Below are positions 12,083 to 22,064 of a stretch of DNA of 64,000 bases, piece after piece. The notes under the pieces were generated by a model that was not told the DNA's origin, ran no database searches, and worked only from the letters and a program-made list of their open reading frames with translations. The DNA is from Photobacterium sp. SKA34 (GTDB taxonomy: Bacteria > Pseudomonadota > Gammaproteobacteria > Enterobacterales > Vibrionaceae). A program made the translations under genes and the position numbers. The DNA lies in contig NZ_CH724146.1 in NCBI RefSeq assembly GCF_000153325.1, forward strand, positions 91,435-155,434. Direction: 5' to 3'. Position 1 is the stretch's first letter. Each line of letters begins with the position of its first letter.

Positions 12083-12973
12083 ATGGATATTGCTAGCGTA
12101 ATGGGATATTTATCTGTCATCACCCTTTTATGGGCGTTTTCTTTTAGCTTAATAGGCGTCTACCTTGCCGGCCAGGTTGACCCTTGGTTTTCTGTATTAA
12201 CTCGTGTCAGTTTAGCTGCGCTGGTTTTTATCCCTTTTTTACGCTTTAAACACATTCATCCCAAATTGGCTCTCAAATTAATGATGGTTGGCGCTTGCCA
12301 ATTAGGGATTATGTATTGCTTCTACTACCAATCTTTTTTATATCTCAGTGTGCCTGAAGTATTACTGTTTACTATTTTCACTCCGATTTATGTCACTTTA
12401 ATTTACGATGCACTCCATAAACAGTTTTCTCCTTGGTATTTGCTCACAGCAGCAATAGCGGTATTGGGTGCTGCTGTTATCAAGTTTGAAGGTATCAACC
12501 AAAACTTTATTATCGGCTTTTTCATCGTCCAAGGGGCAAACCTGTGCTTTGCTATCGGGCAAGTAGGCTATAAACGAATTATCGAACAAGAAACCACAGA
12601 GCTACCACAACATACGGTATTTGGCTGGTTTTATATTGGTGCCATTTGTATCGCATTGCCGATGTTCTTACTGTTTGGCAATAACGACAAACTACCAACG
12701 ACTGATACTCAATGGGGGATCTTAGTTTATCTTGGTGTAATTGCTTCAGGCTTGGGGTATTTCATCTGGAATAAAGGGGCGACGTTAGTCAATGCAGGCG
12801 CTCTTGCAATCATGAATAATGCACTGGTGCCAGCAGGGTTGATTGTGAACATTGTGATTTGGAATCGTGATGTCGACTATCCACGTTTGATAGTCGGTGG
12901 CGTGATCATAATGTTTTCACTGTGGCTAAATGAAACGTGGGTAAAACGCAAAGTTCAGCAAAGCCTTCGATAA
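12083..12973 (+). CDS. DMT-superfamily (EamA) transporter
   Basis: 296 residues with about ten hydrophobic segments and two EamA repeats (about 5-135 and 150-285), the standard drug/metabolite transporter layout. The second repeat shows the usual GWFYIGAICIALPMF and GLGYFIWNKGATLVNAGALAIMNNALVP pattern. Such carriers export amino acids or other small metabolites; the substrate cannot be told from sequence. Inner membrane. A single gene, convergent with fre and separated from it by a shared bidirectional terminator. Confidence 0.87.
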   Translation: MDIASVMGYLSVITLLWAFSFSLIGVYLAGQVDPWFSVLTRVSLAALVFIPFLRFKHIHPKLALKLMMVGACQLGIMYCFYYQSFLYLSVPEVLLFTIFTPIYVTLIYDALHKQFSPWYLLTAAIAVLGAAVIKFEGINQNFIIGFFIVQGANLCFAIGQVGYKRIIEQETTELPQHTVFGWFYIGAICIALPMFLLFGNNDKLPTTDTQWGILVYLGVIASGLGYFIWNKGATLVNAGALAIMNNALVPAGLIVNIVIWNRDVDYPRLIVGGVIIMFSLWLNETWVKRKVQQSLR

Positions 12974-12993
12974 GTCGCCGCTTATAAGAACAA

Positions 12994-13020
12994 CAAAGCC
13001 AGCGTTTAACGCTGGCTTTG
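12994..13020. terminator. Bidirectional terminator between DMT transporter and fre
   Basis: Stem CAAAGCCAGCG/CGCTGGCTTTG with a short loop, lying between two convergent genes. Confidence 0.75.
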
Positions 13021-13038
13021 TATCAAAATATTTAATCG

Positions 13039-13749
13039 TTAAATAAACGCAAATGCGTCAGCAAACATATGTTCCCTTTGTGCATTTTTATCACTGCAGA
13101 AACGCTCACGGGCAGCACCCGCCATTTCAAAACGCCCGCAAACATAAATGTCATAAGCGGATAAACAAACAAAGTCTTCAGCAACTGCATCTAATACGTT
13201 ACCCACTTTGCCTTGCCAATTCTCCAGCGCTTCTTCTACGACTGGTACATAAGTAATGTTGTCATGTTTTTCAGCTAACGCCTGCATTTCATCGTTGGAA
13301 TACAGCTGATCAATACTACGGCCTCCCCAGTACACAAAAATAGGTTGGGTTAAACCACGGCTAATGCAATTATCTAACATGCTACGGATATAAGAAAAGC
13401 CCGTACCACCGGCAATCATCAGTAGTGGACGCTCACTTTCATGACGTAACCATGCATTACCATGTGCAGCATCAATCACCACTGGTTCATTGCAATCTAA
13501 TGCCGCTTTCATCGCTTTTACGACTTCTAGAGCATACGCATTTTGCTCTGCTGCACCAATATGTAGCTCAAGCTCGCCTTCACGGCATGGGCTACTGGCA
13601 ATTGAAAATGGACGCTTATCTTTCTCGCCCATTACCGCAAGCAGATATTGTCCCGCTTTGAAATCAATCGCCTGCTCAGGCTTTAACAAAATGCGATATG
13701 TGTTCGCGGCTAAGGGTTGTACTGACTTTACTTTGCACTGGATAGACAT
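13039..13749 (-). CDS. fre: NAD(P)H-flavin reductase
   Basis: 236 residues (E. coli Fre 233). The flavin-binding RPFSIASSP lies near residue 45, the NAD(P)-binding [17 protein letters not shown] near 112, and [15 protein letters not shown] near the C-terminus. It reduces free FMN, FAD or riboflavin; in E. coli the gene sits next to ubiD, as here. In luminous Photobacterium and Vibrio such enzymes can supply FMNH2 to luciferase, though no lux gene is in the window. The AGAGGA ribosome site overlaps the stop of the upstream ferredoxin gene, so the two are translationally coupled. Confidence 0.93.
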   Translation of the reverse strand: MSIQCKVKSVQPLAANTYRILLKPEQAIDFKAGQYLLAVMGEKDKRPFSIASSPCREGELELHIGAAEQNAYALEVVKAMKAALDCNEPVVIDAAHGNAWLRHESERPLLMIAGGTGFSYIRSMLDNCISRGLTQPIFVYWGGRSIDQLYSNDEMQALAEKHDNITYVPVVEEALENWQGKVGNVLDAVAEDFVCLSAYDIYVCGRFEMAGAARERFCSDKNAQREHMFADAFAFI

Positions 13750-13758
13750 GGTTTTCCT

Positions 13759-14022
13759 CTAGTCTAACGTTAACACCAAGTCACTTTCCGCTATCGCTTG
13801 GCAGGTAAAAATCCACCCTTCCGTTTGTTCTTTTTCAGTGAGCATTGGCTCTCACTGATAACTCACTTCACCGGATGTTTTACGACACATACACATAGCA
13901 CATGCCCCTACCTGACAGCGATTGGGAAAAGTAATGCCTGCGTCGAGCGCTGCTTGTAATACCGTTTGCTGCGCTGACGCAGTAAAGGTGATGTTATTTG
14001 GCAACAGGCGTACTTGATACAT
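13759..14022 (-). pseudogene. Plant-type 2Fe-2S ferredoxin with an in-frame TGA
   Basis: An 88-codon frame, ATG at 14022 to TAG at 13759, encodes a small ferredoxin: cluster ligands C36, C41, C44 (RCQVGACAMCMC) and C74 (WIFTCQA), in the usual Cx4Cx2C...C pattern. Codon 57 (13854-13852) is TGA, between SYQ and EPMLTEKEQ. The frame continues correctly through the fourth cysteine to a stop 9 bp before fre. So this is either a nonsense-inactivated gene, a readthrough case or a sequencing error. The position is not a cysteine ligand in the family, which speaks against selenocysteine. It lies in a ubiD-ferredoxin-fre operon, where it would plausibly exchange electrons with Fre. Confidence 0.8.
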
Positions 14023-14098
14023 AATTTACTCTTACTACTTACTATTTGAAGCAGTAGTAAATAATACTTACTCTACCGCTCAGTATAGCGATAAACCT

Positions 14099-15958
14099 TT
14101 ACTTCTCGATCCCAAGTTGGCTCCAAATTGCATCTATTTTTGCGACAACTTGCGGATTCTTAACTATTGGGTTGCCCCATTGACGTTCTACGGCATCAGG
14201 CCATTTATTGGTAGCATCTAATCCAAGCTTACTACTTTGGTCTAATGTTGATGCTAGTTGTACCGTATCACGGCTAGGATCCATACGTGTAGTGATCGCC
14301 CAAATAACATCGTTCCAATCACGCACGTTGACGTCTTGATCACACAAGATGATAAATTTTGCATCACTAAACTGCGTAATGAAGTCCCAAACGCCTTGCA
14401 TCACACGCAGCGCTTGATCCGATTCTCTATTGGTAATACTTACAATCGCCATCTGCTGCTTGCTTGCAGTCGGTAAATAAATATCAATGATCTCAGGGTA
14501 AGCGTCACGCAACGCAACAATACCCGCTTCAACATCAAATTGATCATCATATTTGGCTTCAATCGATGGCGTACTAGCAAGCTCAGCGTCCCACTTCACC
14601 GTTGCATCTAAGCCCATTTTAGAGCCAAGGCCAACCACTGGAGAGGCAAAATCTAAGGAATCGATCGGCGTGTTATCTATAAATAATGTGTCACGTACAG
14701 GTTCCATATGGGTTGTCATGGCTGCTACCACACTATCCCAATTGCGCGCATCGACACTTTCATCACACACAATCACATATTTGGTATACATGAACTGACG
14801 CAGGAAAGACCACACACCCATCATTACCCGCTTGGCGTGACCAGGATATTGCTTCTTCATCGTCACGACTGCCATTCGGTATGAGCAACCTTCTGGCGGC
14901 AAGTAAAAATCGGTAATTTCAGGAAATTGTTTTTGTAAAATAGGCACAAAGACTTCATTGAGTGCCACACCCAATACCGCAGGCTCATCTGGCGGACGAC
15001 CAGTGTAAGTGCTGTGGTAGATAGGATCATTACGCATTGTGATGTGAGTGATGGTAAAGACGTGATGACGCTCTTTCTCGTTATAGTAACCCGTATGATC
15101 GCCATAAGGACCTTCATCGGCAAACTCTTCGGGATCAATATAACCTTCCATCACAATTTCTGCGCTCGCAGGCACATCTAAGTCATTGGTCAAGCTCTTT
15201 ACTACTTCTGTTCGACGACCGCGCAATAATCCGGCAAAGGCATATTCCGATAAGGTATCTGGAATAGGCGTTACCGCGCCGAGCACAGTGGCAGGATCGG
15301 CACCAAAAGCGACAGTGATTGGGAATTTTTCACCGGGATGGGTTTCTATCCAATCACGTAAATCTAGCGCACCACCACGGTGAGCAAGCCAACGCATGAT
15401 GATTTTATTTTTAGCAATTTTTTGCTGGCGATAAATACCTAAGTTTTGGCGTTTTTTATGTGGCCCCTTGGTTATCGTTAATCCCCACGTAAGCAATGGC
15501 GCAACATCATCAGGCCAACAACTCATCACAGGGATTTTATCTAAATCAACGTCATCACCTTGCCACACAATTTCCTGGCACGGTGCATTACGCAGACGCT
15601 TCACTGGCATATTGAGCACTTGCTTAAACGCCGGTAATTTATCTAACGCTTCACGAAAACCACGTGGCGGTTCAGGCTCTTTTAAATATGCTAATAGCTT
15701 ACCGACTTCACGCAACTCTTTAACTTCAGAGCGCCCCATCCCCATCGCTACTCGTTGCGGGGTACCAAATAAGTTAGCCAGTACCGGCATATCGTAGCCA
15801 ATAGGATTTTCAAATAATAACGCGGGTCCACCAGCACGTAAGGTGCGGTCGCTAATTTCCGTTATTTCCTGATCTGGATCGACAGCCTGCTTAATTCGCT
15901 TCAACTGCCCGTTCTGTTCTAAATAGGCAATGAAGTCTCGCAGATCCTTGAATTTCAT
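14099..15958 (-). CDS. ubiD: 3-polyprenyl-4-hydroxybenzoate decarboxylase, long form
   Basis: 619 residues from the ATG at 15958 ([15 protein letters not shown]), four codons inside the longest frame. UbiD decarboxylates octaprenyl-hydroxybenzoate in ubiquinone synthesis using prenylated FMN. Conserved blocks include [45 protein letters not shown] and [14 protein letters not shown]. coli UbiD has 497 residues; the extra about 120 come from a second, diverged copy of the C-terminal domain: [29 protein letters not shown] is echoed by [30 protein letters not shown], and [11 protein letters not shown] by [11 protein letters not shown]. First gene of the ubiD-ferredoxin-fre group. Confidence 0.92.
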   Translation of the reverse strand: MKFKDLRDFIAYLEQNGQLKRIKQAVDPDQEITEISDRTLRAGGPALLFENPIGYDMPVLANLFGTPQRVAMGMGRSEVKELREVGKLLAYLKEPEPPRGFREALDKLPAFKQVLNMPVKRLRNAPCQEIVWQGDDVDLDKIPVMSCWPDDVAPLLTWGLTITKGPHKKRQNLGIYRQQKIAKNKIIMRWLAHRGGALDLRDWIETHPGEKFPITVAFGADPATVLGAVTPIPDTLSEYAFAGLLRGRRTEVVKSLTNDLDVPASAEIVMEGYIDPEEFADEGPYGDHTGYYNEKERHHVFTITHITMRNDPIYHSTYTGRPPDEPAVLGVALNEVFVPILQKQFPEITDFYLPPEGCSYRMAVVTMKKQYPGHAKRVMMGVWSFLRQFMYTKYVIVCDESVDARNWDSVVAAMTTHMEPVRDTLFIDNTPIDSLDFASPVVGLGSKMGLDATVKWDAELASTPSIEAKYDDQFDVEAGIVALRDAYPEIIDIYLPTASKQQMAIVSITNRESDQALRVMQGVWDFITQFSDAKFIILCDQDVNVRDWNDVIWAITTRMDPSRDTVQLASTLDQSSKLGLDATNKWPDAVERQWGNPIVKNPQVVAKIDAIWSQLGIEK

Positions 15959-16128
15959 ATCTGATACCACGATTGAGCTACGCCTTTAATATCAAAGATA
16001 GAGGCGTAGGGATGAGAATGATTTTCGCTAGTATAACCAGTTGTGCGCACTAAAACACCCATCAACAAGCGCTAATTTCATCACAAAAAAGAGAAATAAT
16101 AGCGCCATAATCCTCATAAAAATAAAGA

Positions 16129-17145
16129 CTATTTACGAGTTATCGGCGGAATTTGTCCTGTCGGTAATATTTCTTTGATATGCGCGACTAAATCAGGATC
16201 AGTACTGATTGCTAATAATTGTTGTAACCAATGATCATGACCTTGTTTCATCAAATAAGGTGTGATGAGTGATCGTTCAATCTGATCACCTAGCTGTATC
16301 TGCAAAAACGATTTCGCCATCTCGGGTAATGGATTAAAAGACGTCAATGCGCGATAAGCCGGCTCTTTAAGTGAAGGGTTTGAAGTGGCTGCAATTAACT
16401 GGCTAACAACAAAATCAGAAGCTGGTGTAATGGATAAACGTTGTATTTCCGCCAAGCTGTATTGATCGGTACGGCGACGCCACAGTAAATCATATAATTG
16501 ACTGTCATCTGTATAGGCAGCAAGGACGGCAATAATACTGTTATCAGGTAGCCATAATAACTTTGGATCAGAATGAAACTGCTCGACTAAAACATCAATG
16601 GCAGAGTTAGATAATTGCGGGATAGCGCGCACTATCACTTTGCTGCGTTTCTGTTGCTGTTCTAAATCGCCTTTTAGCCATTCAGATAATGTTAGTTTTC
16701 CACGCTCTAAGTTAATCACAGCGTGATGGCTCACTAATTCTTTTTTCCATTCACGCAGCAGTCCGTTGGCTTGATTACTATAAAAGAAAGCCATTCGTTG
16801 CACCGTATACCCATCACCTTGTTCTGTGATAGTAAACGGCGATTGTCGCTCGGCTTGAATGGTTAACCATGCAATACGCGCAGCATTAAACTGTCTTACT
16901 TCACTGGCATATTGAATTAATTGGCTACGAGCAACCTCTTGTGTTAAAGCGGGAAGTTGATCGAGTAAAATTTCCAGTGACTGAAAATCACTGTGATCAT
17001 AGTAAGGTTTGAGGCTTTCAATATGCGCGACAAATTGAGGCATTGTTTGAACATGCTGAATTTTCGCTTCAGTCACTTCTAACGCAGAAATAGGCTGTAA
17101 TACACTCGCGATCAGTAAGCTTAACGCACACCATCGTCGTAACAT
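16129..17145 (-). CDS. Exported protein of unknown function
   Basis: 338 residues with a clear signal peptide (MLRRWCALSLLIASVLQPISA, cleavage after about residue 22). The mature part is polar and mostly helical. Short helical units around residues 190-330 (for example NSAIDVLVEQFHSDPKLLWL, PSLKEPAYRALTSFNPLPEMAKSFLQ) resemble HEAT-like repeats, but I recognise no catalytic motif. Likely periplasmic. It lies alone between ubiD and the rho terminator; no operon partner is evident. Confidence 0.7.
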   Translation of the reverse strand: MLRRWCALSLLIASVLQPISALEVTEAKIQHVQTMPQFVAHIESLKPYYDHSDFQSLEILLDQLPALTQEVARSQLIQYASEVRQFNAARIAWLTIQAERQSPFTITEQGDGYTVQRMAFFYSNQANGLLREWKKELVSHHAVINLERGKLTLSEWLKGDLEQQQKRSKVIVRAIPQLSNSAIDVLVEQFHSDPKLLWLPDNSIIAVLAAYTDDSQLYDLLWRRRTDQYSLAEIQRLSITPASDFVVSQLIAATSNPSLKEPAYRALTSFNPLPEMAKSFLQIQLGDQIERSLITPYLMKQGHDHWLQQLLAISTDPDLVAHIKEILPTGQIPPITRK

Positions 17146-17219
17146 AACACCTCCTTGTTAAGTCAAATACGCATAATCCGTGCCTATACAATCTCAGTAT
17201 GCAGTAATTTCTGTCAATA

Positions 17220-17247
17220 AAAAACGCCGCCCGTGGGCGACGTTTTT
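17220..17247 (-). terminator. Terminator behind rho
   Basis: Stem AAAAACGCCGCCC/GGGCGACGTTTTT with one mismatch and a 2-nt loop, with a T run on the minus strand, about 25 bp after the rho stop. Confidence 0.75.
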
Positions 17248-17272
17248 AATAAATGTGACTCAGTGCAGCGAA

Positions 17273-18538
17273 TTATGATTTTTGGCGACGCATCGCATCA
17301 AAGAATTCATCATTAGTCTTCGTCATTGATAGCTTATCAATCAAGAATTCCATGCTGTCAGTTTCGCTCATTGGGTGAACGATCTTACGTAGAATCCACA
17401 TTTTCTGTAGCTCATCCGCTTTCGCTAGTAACTCTTCACGACGCGTACCTGAGCGGTTGATATCGATAGCAGGGAATACACGTTTCTCAGCGATCTTACG
17501 AGAGAGGTGAAGTTCCATGTTACCTGTACCTTTAAATTCTTCGTAGATAACCTCATCCATTTTCGAACCAGTATCAACTAGCGCTGTTGCGATGATAGTT
17601 AAGCTACCGCCTTCTTCTACGTTACGTGCAGCACCAAAGAAGCGCTTAGGACGGTGAAGGGCGTTGGCATCTACACCACCTGTTAATACCTTACCAGAAG
17701 AAGGAATTACGGTGTTGTATGCACGTGCTAGACGCGTAATTGAGTCAAGTAAGATAACAACATCTTTCTTGTGCTCGACTAAACGTTTTGCTTTTTCAAT
17801 TACCATTTCAGCCACTTGTACGTGACGTGATGCTGGCTCATCAAACGTTGATGCAATCACTTCGCCTTTTACAAGGCGTTGCATCTCGGTCACTTCTTCT
17901 GGACGCTCATCAATAAGCAATACCATTAACTCACACTCAGGGTGGTTATGGGCAATACTTTGGGCAATGTTTTGAAGCAGCATTGTTTTACCCGCTTTTG
18001 GCGGAGCAACAATCAGACCACGTTGGCCTTTGCCGATTGGTGATGCTAAATCAAGAACACGTGCAGTGATGTCTTCTGTAGAGCCATTACCACGCTCCAT
18101 ACGCATACGAGAGTTTGCGTGCAGTGGAGTAAGGTTTTCAAATAGGATCTTATTGCGGGCGTTGTCAGGCTTGTCGTAGTTTACTTCATTAACTTTCAGT
18201 AATGCAAAGTAACGCTCACCGTCTTTCGGTGGACGGATCTTTCCGGCAATGGTATCGCCAGTACGTAAATTAAAACGACGGATTTGGCTTGGTGATACGT
18301 AAATATCATCAGGGCCTGCAAGGTAAGAACTATCAGCGCTACGAAGGAAGCCGAAGCCATCTTGTAAAATTTCTAGAACACCATCGCCAAAAATATCCTC
18401 ACCACTCTTCGCATGCTGCTTAAGGATGGAGAAGATGATGTCTTGCTTTCTCAAGCGGGCAAGGTTTTCTAATCCTAAACTTTCGCCAAGTGATACCAAC
18501 TTAGAAATCGGTTGGCTCTTTAATTCTGTAAGGTTCAT
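17273..18538 (-). CDS. rho: Transcription termination factor Rho
   Basis: 421 residues from the ATG at 18538 ([14 protein letters not shown]), close to E. coli Rho at 419; a longer frame adds 8 residues. It contains the N-terminal RNA-binding fold with [29 protein letters not shown], the P-loop [13 protein letters not shown] near residue 178, Walker [17 protein letters not shown] near 260, and the Q-loop and R-loop region downstream. Hexameric RNA-dependent ATPase that terminates transcription. Lies downstream of trxA, as in E. coli, with a 197-bp gap containing a hairpin that would end the trxA transcript. Confidence 0.97.
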   Translation of the reverse strand: MNLTELKSQPISKLVSLGESLGLENLARLRKQDIIFSILKQHAKSGEDIFGDGVLEILQDGFGFLRSADSSYLAGPDDIYVSPSQIRRFNLRTGDTIAGKIRPPKDGERYFALLKVNEVNYDKPDNARNKILFENLTPLHANSRMRMERGNGSTEDITARVLDLASPIGKGQRGLIVAPPKAGKTMLLQNIAQSIAHNHPECELMVLLIDERPEEVTEMQRLVKGEVIASTFDEPASRHVQVAEMVIEKAKRLVEHKKDVVILLDSITRLARAYNTVIPSSGKVLTGGVDANALHRPKRFFGAARNVEEGGSLTIIATALVDTGSKMDEVIYEEFKGTGNMELHLSRKIAEKRVFPAIDINRSGTRREELLAKADELQKMWILRKIVHPMSETDSMEFLIDKLSMTKTNDEFFDAMRRQKS

Positions 18539-18687
18539 AGTGGTGGGTTTCTTGTCTGTCAAAATCGGGGTTCTATATTAGTTGAGATAAAGATGACCAA
18601 TAGGGCCTGGTCAAGAAATGAACGAAAATGTAATTTCTGTGCGCTACGGTAACACTAAACGTTCTATCCGTCTAGCATAGACGTAAG

Positions 18688-18725
18688 ACAAACCATGTAC
18701 AACTTAGAAATTGTCCATGGTTTGT
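18688..18725 (-). terminator. Hairpin between trxA and rho
   Basis: A 10-bp perfect stem ACAAACCATG/CATGGTTTGT with further inner pairing (ACAA/TTGT), just after the trxA stop on the minus strand. The T run is weak, so it may act as a partial terminator that lets some transcription reach rho. Confidence 0.55.
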
Positions 18726-18735
18726 AAAATTGCAC

Positions 18736-19062
18736 TTATAAATTCGCGTCTAAGAACTCTTTAAGCTGTGTTTTCGACAGTGCGCCAACCTTTGTTGCCG
18801 CTACACCACCGTCTTTAAACAGCAGTAATGTCGGAATACCACGAATACCAAACTTTGGTGGTGTCTCCGCATTCTGATCAATATTTAATTTACCAATCGT
18901 TAGCTTGCCTTCGTATTCATCAGCGATTTCGTCAAGAATAGGGGCAATCATTTTACATGGACCACACCATTCAGCCCAAAAATCGACTAATACCGGCCCA
19001 GCAGCATTGATTACATCAGTGTCAAAACTCGCATCTGTAAGCTGCACAATCTTGTCGCTCAT
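18736..19062 (-). CDS. trxA: Thioredoxin 1
   Basis: 108 residues from the ATG at 19062 ([17 protein letters not shown]), the same length as E. coli TrxA including the start. The redox active site is [15 protein letters not shown] with the CGPC pair near residues 32-35, and the cis-proline loop [10 protein letters not shown] lies near residue 75. A longer frame adds four residues with no family support. Cytoplasmic disulfide reductase. Divergent from rhlB, as in E. coli. Confidence 0.97.
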   Translation of the reverse strand: MSDKIVQLTDASFDTDVINAAGPVLVDFWAEWCGPCKMIAPILDEIADEYEGKLTIGKLNIDQNAETPPKFGIRGIPTLLLFKDGGVAATKVGALSKTQLKEFLDANL

Positions 19063-19174
19063 CTTCCACTCCAACAGTTGATTTTGTTAGCTGATCTTAT
19101 TTTACCAGCAAATCGTTGCCCTATTTGAATGGAATACGTTTCGTATTGCAACCCTAAGCTGATATTCTATAGCA

Positions 19175-20488
19175 ATGAAGACGACTCACATCACAGAGCG
19201 GAAATTTGCCGAGCTAGGGTTAAACCCTCTAGTTTTAAAAGGATTGGATGATAAAGGGTTCCATAATTGTACCCCGATCCAAGCCTTGGCATTGCCAGTT
19301 ATGCTCACTGGCCATGATATCGCGGGACAGGCTCAAACAGGTACGGGTAAAACCATTGCCTTCCTAACCGCTACTTTTAACCATTTATTGGAGACAGCTG
19401 CGCCTGCGCATCGTAAAACCAATCAACCGCGTGCCATCATCATGGCGCCTACGCGTGAATTGGCGATCCAAATTTATAATGATGCATCATCATTGATTGC
19501 AAGTACGGGCTTAAAAGCCGGCCTCGCTTACGGTGGTGAACCTTACGAGAAGCAAAAAGCGGTTCTTGATGAGGGCGTGGATATCTTAATCGGTACGTGT
19601 GGTCGAATTATTGATTTCTACAAGCAACGTGTTATTGATTTAGCGAGCATTCAAGTGGTAGTGCTTGATGAAGCCGATCGTATGTTCGATTTAGGTTTTA
19701 TTAAAGACATTCGCTTCTTGTTCCGTCGAATGCCAGCACCAAACGAGCGTTTAAGCCTGCTATTCTCAGCCACATTGTCTTACCGTGTGAAAGAATTAGC
19801 GTTTGAACATATGAATAGCCCTGAAAGCGTTGTCGTTGAGCCTGAACAAAAAACCGGTCATCGCATTCAAGAAGAATTGTTCTACCCATCTAACCAAGAA
19901 AAAATGCGTTTATTACAAACGTTAATTGAGGAAGAGTGGCCAGAGCGCGCAATTATTTTCGCTAACACCAAGCACCGTTGTGAAGATGTTTGGGGACACT
20001 TAGCCGCTGATGGTCATCGTGTTGGCTTGCTAACTGGCGATGTGCCACAGAAAAAACGCGAGCGTATTTTGGATCAATTCACCAAAGGTGATGTTGATAT
20101 CTTAGTCGCGACCGATGTTGCTGCGCGTGGTTTACATATCCCTGCAGTAACGCATGTATTCAATTACGATTTGCCTGATGATGCAGAAGATTATGTACAC
20201 CGTATTGGTCGTACAGGTCGAGCAGGCTTAAGTGGTCATTCAATCAGCTTTGCTTGTGAAGAATACGCAATTAATTTAACGGCAATTGAAGCTTACATTG
20301 AACATGGTATTCCACAGTCAAAGTATGATTCAGAAGCGCTGCTAGAAGATCTTCCAGCACCAATCCGCCTACAACGAAACCCTCGTCAAGGTGGTCGCCG
20401 TAATACTCAACGTCAAGGCCAAGGTCAAGGGCAACAACGTTCGCGCAATAATCGCCGTCGTCCGCCTCAAAACAATAAGCCAGCGTAA
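19175..20488 (+). CDS. rhlB: DEAD-box RNA helicase RhlB (degradosome)
   Basis: 437 residues with all DEAD-box motifs: F-Q region [16 protein letters not shown], motif I AQTGTGKT, motif Ia APTRELAIQ, motif [15 protein letters not shown], motif III SAT, motif [13 protein letters not shown] and motif [12 protein letters not shown]. The C-terminal tail is rich in R, Q and G (from about residue 400: [18 protein letters not shown]), a typical basic RNA-binding extension. In E. coli RhlB unwinds RNA for RNase E and PNPase. Divergent from trxA and followed 16 bp later by gppA. Confidence 0.95.
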   Translation: MKTTHITERKFAELGLNPLVLKGLDDKGFHNCTPIQALALPVMLTGHDIAGQAQTGTGKTIAFLTATFNHLLETAAPAHRKTNQPRAIIMAPTRELAIQIYNDASSLIASTGLKAGLAYGGEPYEKQKAVLDEGVDILIGTCGRIIDFYKQRVIDLASIQVVVLDEADRMFDLGFIKDIRFLFRRMPAPNERLSLLFSATLSYRVKELAFEHMNSPESVVVEPEQKTGHRIQEELFYPSNQEKMRLLQTLIEEEWPERAIIFANTKHRCEDVWGHLAADGHRVGLLTGDVPQKKRERILDQFTKGDVDILVATDVAARGLHIPAVTHVFNYDLPDDAEDYVHRIGRTGRAGLSGHSISFACEEYAINLTAIEAYIEHGIPQSKYDSEALLEDLPAPIRLQRNPRQGGRRNTQRQGQGQGQQRSRNNRRRPPQNNKPA

Positions 20489-20504
20489 TAACGATAAGTA
20501 ATGT

Positions 20505-22001
20505 ATGTCTATGGAAAGAAATTCAGTATCACCGCTTTATGCCGCCATTGATCTGGGCTCAAACAGTTTCCACATGTGGATTGTGCGTGAAGTTAATGGC
20601 AGTGTTCAGACACTCGCGAAAATCAAACGTAAAGTGCGTTTAGCCGCAGGTCTTAACAACCAAAATGTACTCAGTGAAGAAGCGATGCAGCGCGGTCTTG
20701 ATTGTTTGGCACTCTTTGCCGAACGTTTACAAGACATCAAAGCCGACCATATCCGTATCGTTGGTACTGCCGCCTTACGCACAGCAGTGAACGCAAAAGA
20801 ATTTCTTTCCAAGGCGAAGGCTATCCTTGGTTATCCGGTTAATATCATTCCGGGTGAAGAAGAAGCCCGCATTATCTACCAAGGAGTGGCGCACACCTCT
20901 GGTGGTAGTGATAAACGTTTAGTGGTTGATATCGGCGGTGCCAGCACTGAAGTTATTATCGGTAAAGGGTTTGATAGCAGTGCTTTAACCAGCTTAAAAA
21001 TTGGTTGTGTAACATGGCTTGAGCGTTACTTTAAAGATCGCTACCTTACTTCAGCCAACTTCGAAGCTGCGATTAATGGCGCTAAAGAAGTCATTGAACC
21101 GATCATTGACCGCTATACCGAGCTTGGTTGGGAATCTTGTGTAGGTGCCAGTGGAACTGTACAAGCACTACAAGAAATTATGCTAGCGCAAGGAATGGAT
21201 GAAATCATTACTTTGCAAAAGCTTAAGCGCTTACAACGCCAAGCTATGCAATACGAGCGTTTAGAAGATCTTGATATTGAAGGTTTAACACTAGAACGCG
21301 CATTAGTCTTTCCTAGTGGCTTATCAATTTTAATCGCGCTATTTGAGTCATTAAAAATTAAATCTATGACGCTAGCTGGTGGTGCACTACGTGAAGGTAT
21401 GGTTTATGAAATGATGGAGCAAATGCGCCATCATGATGTATGTACTCGTACCATAGACAGTGTTCAAAAACGCTTTCAAATTGATACCGAACATGCCAAT
21501 ATTGTCAACAATATGGCAATGTCGATGTTAAGCCAATGCCCGAATTGGCAACTTGAACCACAAGCACAAAATATCTTGGAAGCGGCAGTAAAACTGCATG
21601 AAATAGGCGCAAGTATTGAGTTTAAGAAAAGCACTGAGCATGCCGCTTACCTAATCAAACACCTTGATCTCCCTGGCTTTACCCATGCCCAGCGTAATTT
21701 ACTGGCTGAAATCCTGCGTCGTTACACCGGATCCCTGACCAGCTTACCTGAGCAATATGCACTCTCCGCACAAAGTGCGGCGCGTTTATTACGTTTGTTA
21801 CGTATCGCCGTGATTGTATGTCATCGTCGCGATACGCGTTGTTTACCACCGTTTAACCTGCAAGTAGAAGGGGAAAAGCTAATCCTACTACTGCCTGCAA
21901 AATGGTTGATCAACAACCCGCTGACACGAAGCGAACTGCACCAAGAAGCGACCCGTCAAACAGACATGGGTTGGCCAATGCTTGTAACATCGCAAGACTA
22001 A
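20505..22001 (+). CDS. gppA: Guanosine pentaphosphatase / exopolyphosphatase
   Basis: 498 residues, typical of GppA (494 in E. coli). The N-terminal actin-like ATPase fold shows [44 protein letters not shown] and [14 protein letters not shown]; the C-terminal part is the HD-like helical domain seen in Ppx/GppA. It converts pppGpp to ppGpp and can hydrolyse polyphosphate. The rhlB-gppA order is the same as in E. coli, and the two are likely co-transcribed, ending at the terminator at 22017. Confidence 0.94.
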   Translation: MSMERNSVSPLYAAIDLGSNSFHMWIVREVNGSVQTLAKIKRKVRLAAGLNNQNVLSEEAMQRGLDCLALFAERLQDIKADHIRIVGTAALRTAVNAKEFLSKAKAILGYPVNIIPGEEEARIIYQGVAHTSGGSDKRLVVDIGGASTEVIIGKGFDSSALTSLKIGCVTWLERYFKDRYLTSANFEAAINGAKEVIEPIIDRYTELGWESCVGASGTVQALQEIMLAQGMDEIITLQKLKRLQRQAMQYERLEDLDIEGLTLERALVFPSGLSILIALFESLKIKSMTLAGGALREGMVYEMMEQMRHHDVCTRTIDSVQKRFQIDTEHANIVNNMAMSMLSQCPNWQLEPQAQNILEAAVKLHEIGASIEFKKSTEHAAYLIKHLDLPGFTHAQRNLLAEILRRYTGSLTSLPEQYALSAQSAARLLRLLRIAVIVCHRRDTRCLPPFNLQVEGEKLILLLPAKWLINNPLTRSELHQEATRQTDMGWPMLVTSQD

Positions 22002-22016
22002 ATATTCTATTCGATC

Positions 22017-22046
22017 AAAAAAGGCTCCTAAAAGGAGCCTTTTTTT
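22017..22046. terminator. Bidirectional terminator between gppA and prlC
   Basis: Stem AAAAAAGGCTCCT/AGGAGCCTTTTTT between convergent genes, with A/T runs on both sides. Confidence 0.88.
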
Positions 22047-22064
22047 ATACAACAACAGTCATTA

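Noticed and set aside
13852..13854. Selenocysteine at the ferredoxin TGA
   Set aside because: The position is not a cysteine ligand in the family and all four ligands are ordinary Cys; no SECIS-like hairpin was evident right after the codon.
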